Assembly (NCBI RefSeq): GCF_001027285.1
Contig: NZ_CP011509.1
Location: 112,501 to 176,500, forward strand
Direction: 5' to 3'
DNA from: Archangium gephyra
GTDB lineage: Bacteria; Myxococcota; Myxococcia; Myxococcales; Myxococcaceae
DNA: 64,000 nucleotides
This document shows positions 58,845 to 64,000 of this stretch, one piece after another (the first letter of the stretch is position 1; the number at the start of each line of letters is the position of its first letter). Both the position numbers and the translations under genes were made by a program. The notes beneath the pieces are model-generated. The model saw nothing but the letters and a program-made list of their open reading frames with translations. It had not been told where the DNA came from and ran no database searches.

Positions 58845-60791
58845 ATGTCCTCCTCGTCGACAGCACCGCTCGCTCCCGAGTCGGCCCTGCTCCGCGTCGC
58901 GCCTCCCCCCGAGGAGTCGCCCCTGCGCCGCGCCGAGCTGCGCCTCCAGGAGCTCCTCGCCGAGATCGACTCCCTCGACACCGAGCTCGACTCGCTCGGC
59001 CTCGAGCTGCAGCGCTTCTCCCGCGCCTACGAGGACTCCCTCTCCGCCTCCTTCGAGGAGGTCAGCCGCTCCGAGCGCCTCCTGCGCCGGCTCCGCAACC
59101 TCCAGGACGCCGCCTCCGCCCTCACCCGTCTCCTCGAACAGCCCACCCTCCCTCCGGCGGCTCCCCCCAAGCCCCCCGAGCGCTCCGCTCCGCCCCGCAC
59201 CTCCGCGCGCCAGGCCTCCGAGGAGCCCTCGAAGCGCGCCTCCTTCGACGACGCCGAGAACGAGGACACCTTCGAGGACGAGCCCGCCGAGGACGACTCG
59301 CCCTCCGAGGCGGAGCTCCAGGCCGAGCGCGAGGACGAGGCCGTGGCCCTCAAGCGGCTCCACCGCCGTCTGGCCCGGCTGCTCCACCCGGACCTCGCCC
59401 AGTCGGACGAGGAGCGCACGCGGCTCGACGCCCTCATGGCCCGCGTCAACGTGGCCTACGAGGCCGGAGACCGCACCACCCTCGAGCTCATCGCCGCCAA
59501 GGTGGGCGCCGGGGACACCGCGCCCGGCAACCTCACCGATGACGAGCGCCTGGCCCACCTCGAGCGCCGCATCCGCATCCTCTCCACCGCCGTCCACTCC
59601 CTGCGCCAGCAGCGCGAGAGCCTCCGCGCCACCGCCACCGCCCGCCTCTACGAGGAGGCGAAGCGCCGCGAGGCCCAGGGCCGGGACTACCTCGCCGAGA
59701 CGCGCGCGGAGATGGACGAGGAGCTGCAGGGGCTCGCCCAGGATGCCCGCGCCCGCATGCGCCAGCTCGAGCGCGCCGCGCGCACACTGACTTCCCTGAG
59801 GAACAAGCGCATGTCCACGCTCGCCGAGAACGTGAAGGGGCGGAAGCTCCGCGCCTTTGATCCCGTCCAGGAGAGCCCCCTGGTGCGCCAGGGCGTGCTC
59901 CGCCTCGAGCGCCAGCGTGCCACCCCCGCCGCACGCGAGCTCGCCCGCCGCCTCGAGGACGCCGTCACCCAGGAGCCCTGGCAGGTGGCCCTCACCCTCA
60001 TGGCCTTCTTCGCCGAGGCCGCCGGCCGTCCACCCCCGGGGCTCGACACCACCGAGGCCTGGGCCGAGCGCTACGAGCTGCTGCGCGAGCTGGACATGCC
60101 GGAGGCGCCCACCTACGACCAGGCCCTCACCCGGCTGCCGCGCCACCTGGAGCTCGGCATGCGCGTGATGAAGAAGGAGGTGCGCTTCGGCCTCCAGCTG
60201 CGCGACGCCGAGCTGCTCGCCGCCGTGCCCCTGGCCCTCCAGCGCGAGGACGTGGCCGAGCGCGGCCGCTCCGTGCTCGCCGTCCTCGGCCCCCAGGAGC
60301 AGTGCAAGCGCTGCGGCGAGGAGGTGCTCCTCCAGCACCTGCTTCGCACCCGCGGGCTCGACGAGCTCAACGGCATGCTATGCCCGCTGTGCGCCCACGT
60401 GCAGAAGAGCTACTGGCTCTACAGCCGCTCCGAGGGCCAGGAGGCCCTGCTGCCCCATGCGCTGCGGCTCGGCACCATCGTCGAGCAGGGAGTGCGGCTG
60501 GCGGGCACCACCATTGGATTCCAGCTCCTCCCCGAGGAGCGCGAGGCCCTCACCCCCGCGCAGCTGCTCCAGCGCTTCGTGGACCTGTACCTCCAGCCCT
60601 ATGGCGTGGAGGTGCAGCCCGCGCACCTGCGGCTCGAGCAGCGCGGCAAGGTGCTCGAGCCCGAGGCGCTCGTCACCCGGGGCGCCCTCACCCTCAAGCT
60701 GGCACCCGAGGCCGGCACCTCCGAGAAGGAAGTCCTCGAGCTGCTGCGCTCGCGCATTGAGCGGCGCTTCCGTCCCGACGCCTCACGGTGA
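58845..60791 (+). CDS. J-domain protein with cysteine-pair motif
   Basis: A 648-aa cytoplasmic protein. Residues ~20-95 are a coiled coil (RRAELRLQELLAEIDSLDTEL). A Pro-rich, acidic linker follows (~100-165). LKRLHRRLARLLHPDLAQSDEE (~170-190) is a J-domain-like helix pair keeping the HPD tripeptide needed to stimulate Hsp70. A long coiled coil (~235-330) leads to a helical C-terminal region. CKRCGEE and MLCPLCAHV (~486-515) make a CxxC-x(n)-CxxC zinc site, and a small beta domain (RLEQRGKVLEPEALVTRG) ends the protein. ATG 58845 is the first Met after a non-coding leader. A chaperone-adaptor role is inferred. Confidence 0.75.
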   Translation: MSSSSTAPLAPESALLRVAPPPEESPLRRAELRLQELLAEIDSLDTELDSLGLELQRFSRAYEDSLSASFEEVSRSERLLRRLRNLQDAASALTRLLEQPTLPPAAPPKPPERSAPPRTSARQASEEPSKRASFDDAENEDTFEDEPAEDDSPSEAELQAEREDEAVALKRLHRRLARLLHPDLAQSDEERTRLDALMARVNVAYEAGDRTTLELIAAKVGAGDTAPGNLTDDERLAHLERRIRILSTAVHSLRQQRESLRATATARLYEEAKRREAQGRDYLAETRAEMDEELQGLAQDARARMRQLERAARTLTSLRNKRMSTLAENVKGRKLRAFDPVQESPLVRQGVLRLERQRATPAARELARRLEDAVTQEPWQVALTLMAFFAEAAGRPPPGLDTTEAWAERYELLRELDMPEAPTYDQALTRLPRHLELGMRVMKKEVRFGLQLRDAELLAAVPLALQREDVAERGRSVLAVLGPQEQCKRCGEEVLLQHLLRTRGLDELNGMLCPLCAHVQKSYWLYSRSEGQEALLPHALRLGTIVEQGVRLAGTTIGFQLLPEEREALTPAQLLQRFVDLYLQPYGVEVQPAHLRLEQRGKVLEPEALVTRGALTLKLAPEAGTSEKEVLELLRSRIERRFRPDASR

Positions 60792-60840
60792 AGCCTGGTT
60801 GAAGGCTTCGCGTCTGGCTTCACACGGCCCGGGTTGACAC

Positions 60841-61416
60841 TTGCCGGATGGAGTCCGGGTTTGCACCGGCGCGGCCCACCCGCCGTACTACCCGCACGAC
60901 GTGTTCGCCGTGGGGGACCGGCTCTACGTCAACTACTCCGAGCAGGGCTACGACATCGTCGACGTGAGCAACCCGAGCGACCTGCGCACGCTCGGCAACT
61001 TCAGCCATCGCGGGCCGCAGTACAGCCATCACAACGCGGTGGGCACCTTCGCGGGCCGCACCATCGCCTTCATGGGAGGCGAGGGCCCCGGCGAGCACCT
61101 GCGCGTGCTCGACATCACGGACCCCGCGCACATCGTGAAGATCGGCGAGTTCCAGCTCCGGGCCCCCATCTCCATCCACAACATGCTGCTGGTGGGAAAG
61201 AAGCTCTACCTGTCCTGGTACCAGGAGGGCGTGCGCGTGCTGGACGTCTCCAACCCCACCCGGCCCACCCAGGTGGCGTACTACAACACCTTCCGCGAGA
61301 GCGACCCGGGCCGGGGTGACTACTACGACGGAGCCATTGGCATCCGCGTCCCCGGTGATGGCTACCTCTACGTGGTGGACACCTCGCGCGGGCTGATGCT
61401 GCTGCGCGAGCCGTGA
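60841..61416 (+). pseudogene. 5'-truncated LVIVD-repeat protein gene
   Basis: Codes for 191 residues with LVIVD/beta-propeller repeats: YDIVDVSNPSDLRTLGNF, LRVLDITDPAHIVKIGEF and VRVLDVSNPTRPTQVAYY, plus a YYDGAIGIRVPGDGYLYVVDTSRGLMLL closing blade. LVIVD proteins are usually around 400-500 aa, exported and have six or seven blades. Here the frame opens with a TTG codon without a ribosome binding site, and the first blade is incomplete, so the N-terminal half and signal peptide are missing. Probably a remnant; a short functional protein is not excluded. Confidence 0.65.
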
Positions 61417-61537
61417 GCCGCCGACCGGGAGATTCCCTTCAACGCCCTGTGGGGGGCGAGCAGAGAAACATCCGCCCCCTGACCAGACGTCACGGGTTCT
61501 CAAGCGACACATGGGGGGCGGAGTAGACTCCAAGGCC

Positions 61538-62278
61538 ATGCGACACCCGATGCGCCTCGGCCGGCTCCTCCCCCTCATCCTCCTGCTGGGGAGCCCTACC
61601 GGGTGCCTCAGCGAGCGCGAGAAGACCGTCCGGCGTCTGCTGGAGACGCGCGAGTGCGAGGGATGCGATCTCACGGACGCCTCGCTGGAGGGAGCGGACC
61701 TCGAGGGCGCTCGCCTCAAGGGGGCACGACTGTCGGGCGCGAAGCTGGCTCGCGCGAGCCTACGCAATGCCGACCTCACAGCCGCCGGGCTGGAGGGGGC
61801 GGATGCGCGGCAAGCGGACCTGCGCGGGGCTCGGCTCGACGATACCCGGTTGTGGAACACGGAGTTCCAGGGAGCCAACCTGGAAGGGGTGGATCTGCGC
61901 AACGCCGTCACCCGCGAGTCCGCCAACTTCGAGGGTGCCAACCTGCGCGGCATCAACCTCGAGGGGAGCGGCCTGACTGGACCGGACGGGCACTACCGCC
62001 GCTCGAAGAAGGCGAATTTCTACCACGTGCCCAGTGGAGGCGCGCTCCTGATGCGCGCGGATCTCACGGGAGCGAAGCTGCGCGCCGCCACGCTGGCCAA
62101 TTGCAACTTCGAGGGAGCCATCCTTCGAGGCGCCGATCTGCGCAACGCCAACCTGGAATTGTCCAACCTGGAAGGGGCGGACCTCACGGAGGCGCGGCTG
62201 TCGGGCGCCACCTGGACCGACTACAGCACGTGTGCGAAGGGCTCCGTGGGGCGGTGCGTTCCCACCCGCGCCCGATGA
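61538..62278 (+). CDS. pentapeptide-repeat lipoprotein, tandem copy 1
   Basis: A 246-aa predicted lipoprotein. The signal peptide ends in a lipobox at PTGC. CEGCDLTDASLEGADLEGARLKGARL starts a run of A(D/N)LxG/x pentapeptides (residues ~40-145). An insert with GPDGHYRRSKKANFYH follows, then more repeats (~170-220) and a Cys-containing end (TCAKGSVGRC). The pentapeptide helix is a structural scaffold with no single activity. The ATG at 61538 (MRHPM) is shared with copy 2. It and its leader are repeated 861 bp further on. Confidence 0.87.
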   Translation: MRHPMRLGRLLPLILLLGSPTGCLSEREKTVRRLLETRECEGCDLTDASLEGADLEGARLKGARLSGAKLARASLRNADLTAAGLEGADARQADLRGARLDDTRLWNTEFQGANLEGVDLRNAVTRESANFEGANLRGINLEGSGLTGPDGHYRRSKKANFYHVPSGGALLMRADLTGAKLRAATLANCNFEGAILRGADLRNANLELSNLEGADLTEARLSGATWTDYSTCAKGSVGRCVPTRAR

Positions 62279-62398
62279 GCGGCACCTACCCGCTCACTTC
62301 TTGAAAGCCCAGTGGGCGAGCGGAGAACCATCGGCCACTCGGCCCGAGGCCACGAGTCCCGAGGCAGCGCACGAGGGGACGGGGTAGACTCCGGGGCC

Positions 62399-63142
62399 AT
62401 GCGACACCCGATGCGTCTCGGCCGGCTCCTCCCCCTCGTCCTCCTGTTGGGCCCCCCTCTCTCCGGGTGCCTCAGCGAGCGCGAGAAGACCGTCCGGCGT
62501 CTGCTGGAGACGCGCGAGTGCGAGGGGTGCGATCTGACGGACGCTTCGCTGGAGGGAGCGGACCTCGAGGGCGCCCGCCTTAAGGGGGCGACGCTGATGA
62601 AAGCGAAGCTGGCGCGCGCGCGCCTGCGCAACGCCGATCTCACCGACGCGGGGCTGGAGGGGGCGGATGCGCGACAGGCGGACCTGCGCGGGGCCCGGCT
62701 CGACCACACCCGATTGGCGGGCACGCAGTTCCAGGGCGCCAACCTGGAGGGAGTGGATTTGCGCGAAGTCGTCACCGCAGAGTCCGCCAACTTCGAGGGG
62801 GCCAACCTGCGCGGCATCAACCTCGAGGAGTCCGGCCTGTACGGACCGGATGGACCCTACCGCCGTTCCAAGAAGAGGTATCTCTACGACGTCCCTGCCG
62901 GAGGCGCGCTCCTCATGCGCGCGGACCTCACGGGAGCGAACCTCCGTTACGCGGTCCTGGCGCTGTGCAACCTCGAGGGAGCCATCCTCCGAGGCGCCGA
63001 TCTGCGCGACGCCAATCTGGAATCGGCCAACCTGGAAGGGGTGGACCTGACGGATGCACGGCTGTCGGGCGCTACCTGGACCGACTACAGCAAGTGTGCA
63101 AAGGGCTCCGTGGGGCAGTGCACTCCCATCCGTCCCCGTTGA
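62399..63142 (+). CDS. pentapeptide-repeat lipoprotein, tandem copy 2
   Basis: A 247-aa paralog of the preceding gene with the same order: lipobox near LSGC, CEGCDLTDASLEGAD, repeats, the inserted GPDGPYRRSKKRYLYD, repeats, and KCAKGSVGQC at the end. Identity is high throughout, and the ~110-bp leaders and the bases just after both stops are also alike. This is a recent tandem duplication of about 861 bp. Differences cluster in the inserted loop and mid-repeats, suggesting divergence after duplication. Role unknown. Confidence 0.87.
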   Translation: MRHPMRLGRLLPLVLLLGPPLSGCLSEREKTVRRLLETRECEGCDLTDASLEGADLEGARLKGATLMKAKLARARLRNADLTDAGLEGADARQADLRGARLDHTRLAGTQFQGANLEGVDLREVVTAESANFEGANLRGINLEESGLYGPDGPYRRSKKRYLYDVPAGGALLMRADLTGANLRYAVLALCNLEGAILRGADLRDANLESANLEGVDLTDARLSGATWTDYSKCAKGSVGQCTPIRPR

Positions 63143-63157
63143 GCAGTGCGCGCCCGC

Positions 63158-63982
63158 TCACTTCCCCGCGCGCGGCAGGGTATCGAACTGGCCCTCCAGG
63201 GCCGCCTTCACCTTCGTGTACAGATCCTGGCGGCTGGTGGAGTGCGCAGTCATCGCGAAATAGGGGATGCTGCCCAGCGTAGGCGTCCCCTCCTCATTGA
63301 ACTTGGGATCATCCACCTGCATCGGTCCGCAGTCCCGGTCCTTGAAGATGAGCGCATAGCTCTCCAGCATCTGCACGAAACGCAGCACCAGCTTGTCCAA
63401 ATCGGTCTGGGCGCCCAGCTTCGACTTCACCCACGCCTCGCTGCGCAGCATGCCCTCGTACCAGTCCACGGCGGTCGCCCATTTCGATACCGCGGTCCGC
63501 AGCGGCTCCATCTGGGCGATGAGCGTGAAGAGCAGATCCATCAGCGTGTGCTGAGTGGGCGCCTGCGCATAGCGGGTCTCGATGCCCTCCAGCCGAGCGA
63601 TGAACTTGTCGAAGGCGGCATCCTTCCCCTTGCCGAAGAACTTGTCCTCGTTCGTGATGGGCAGGTCCACGATGCGGGCCGCGAACGGCGTCCCCCTGAG
63701 CTGGGCAGCGGGCGTGGTCTCCGTGTTGTCGAACTCGTGGATCTGCTCCTTGAGCAGCTCGTACACGAGGTCCCACAGCGGGCCCCGCAGGCTGGTGCGA
63801 TCCACCGAGAGGAAACGGACCAGCGGCTGGAGGAAGGCGGTGACGTGCAGATCCTCGAAGAAGCCGTGGTGCGGGAACTTGCCGCTCTTGCGGCGCGCCT
63901 GGAAGGCCTTCTCCGTCTTGTCCAGCCCCCGCTCGATCTCGTCCAGCCGGAGGCGGAACTTCGAGGCGAGCGTGTCGCTCAT
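63158..63982 (-). CDS. hypothetical protein at the window edge, 274 aa
   Basis: Soluble, helical, no signal peptide. It begins MSDTLASKFRLRLDEIERGLDKTEKAFQARRK, a coiled-coil-like helix, and contains GFFEDLHVTAFLQPLVRFLSVDR, FARIVDLPIT-like strands, YFAMTAHSTSRQDLYTKVKAAL and a basic end. No family recognised. ATG 63982 is used, with an in-frame GTG just before it; only 18 bases of upstream sequence remain, so an N-terminal extension outside the window cannot be ruled out. It is convergent with pentapeptide copy 2 (15-bp gap). Confidence 0.65.
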   Translation of the reverse strand: MSDTLASKFRLRLDEIERGLDKTEKAFQARRKSGKFPHHGFFEDLHVTAFLQPLVRFLSVDRTSLRGPLWDLVYELLKEQIHEFDNTETTPAAQLRGTPFAARIVDLPITNEDKFFGKGKDAAFDKFIARLEGIETRYAQAPTQHTLMDLLFTLIAQMEPLRTAVSKWATAVDWYEGMLRSEAWVKSKLGAQTDLDKLVLRFVQMLESYALIFKDRDCGPMQVDDPKFNEEGTPTLGSIPYFAMTAHSTSRQDLYTKVKAALEGQFDTLPRAGK

Positions 63983-64000
63983 CACCTGGCGATGCTTCGT

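Overview
The window is GC-rich chromosomal DNA from a myxobacterium, probably of the Cystobacterineae type (Archangium/Cystobacter/Hyalangium-like). This placement is inferred from gene content, not from a database search. It rests on two tandem members of the Myxococcales-restricted TIGR02265 (DUF2378) family, two sigma-54 enhancer-binding proteins, a very large Ser/Thr kinase-AAA-TPR protein, orphan histidine kinases, many lipoproteins and a strong third-position G/C bias. No rRNA, tRNA, CRISPR array or transposase gene was seen.

Layout. 0-6.3 kb: a 120-bp tandem repeat, a GH13 alpha-glucan enzyme, a small YgaP-like membrane protein, a CsbD-like stress protein and type II glutamine synthetase. 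6.3-8.7 kb: the glutamine synthetase control region (a sigma-54 promoter plus paired palindromes), then a divergent NifA-like activator and an ACT-domain protein. 8.7-22.2 kb: cytochrome P450, a DUF418/SPFH membrane pair, peptide deformylase, small oxidoreductase- or ligand-binding-fold proteins, a periplasmic 5'-nucleotidase, a hemerythrin and the TIGR02265 pair. 22.5-29.6 kb: a PilZ/pseudo-receiver sigma-54 activator next to a 1403-residue kinase/pseudo-cyclase/AAA/TPR protein. 29.6-38.6 kb: an MpaB-like (DUF2236) protein, a serine hydrolase, a MASE1 histidine kinase, a glycine-rich protein with an SSB-like acidic tail, a zinc-motif protein and transketolase. 38.7-49.2 kb: an accessory, defence-like stretch. 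It holds an AAA ATPase/TOPRIM-like gene pair with overlapping stop and start codons, and a 1747-residue protein with an EAD-like N-terminus, nucleoside phosphorylase, NACHT, pentapeptide and 14 WD40 repeats, preceded by a DUF3592 membrane protein 9 bp upstream. 49.2-64 kb: GST (apparent CTG start), AmpG, a LysR/Bcr-type exporter pair sharing an operator, a GAF-PAS histidine kinase, a CapA/M15 peptidase operon, a J-domain protein with cysteine pairs, a 5'-truncated LVIVD gene, tandem duplicated pentapeptide lipoproteins and an unassigned gene at the edge.

Themes. Nitrogen assimilation is controlled locally by a sigma-54 activator with two pairs of identically spaced sites. Cell-wall recycling and remodelling are represented by AmpG and the M15 peptidase. 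Convergent gene pairs are closed by about 160-210-bp inverted-repeat elements and by a short GC-rich interspersed repeat. The strongest candidates for an undescribed system are the PNP-NACHT-WD40 protein with its membrane partner, and the nearby ATPase/TOPRIM pair.
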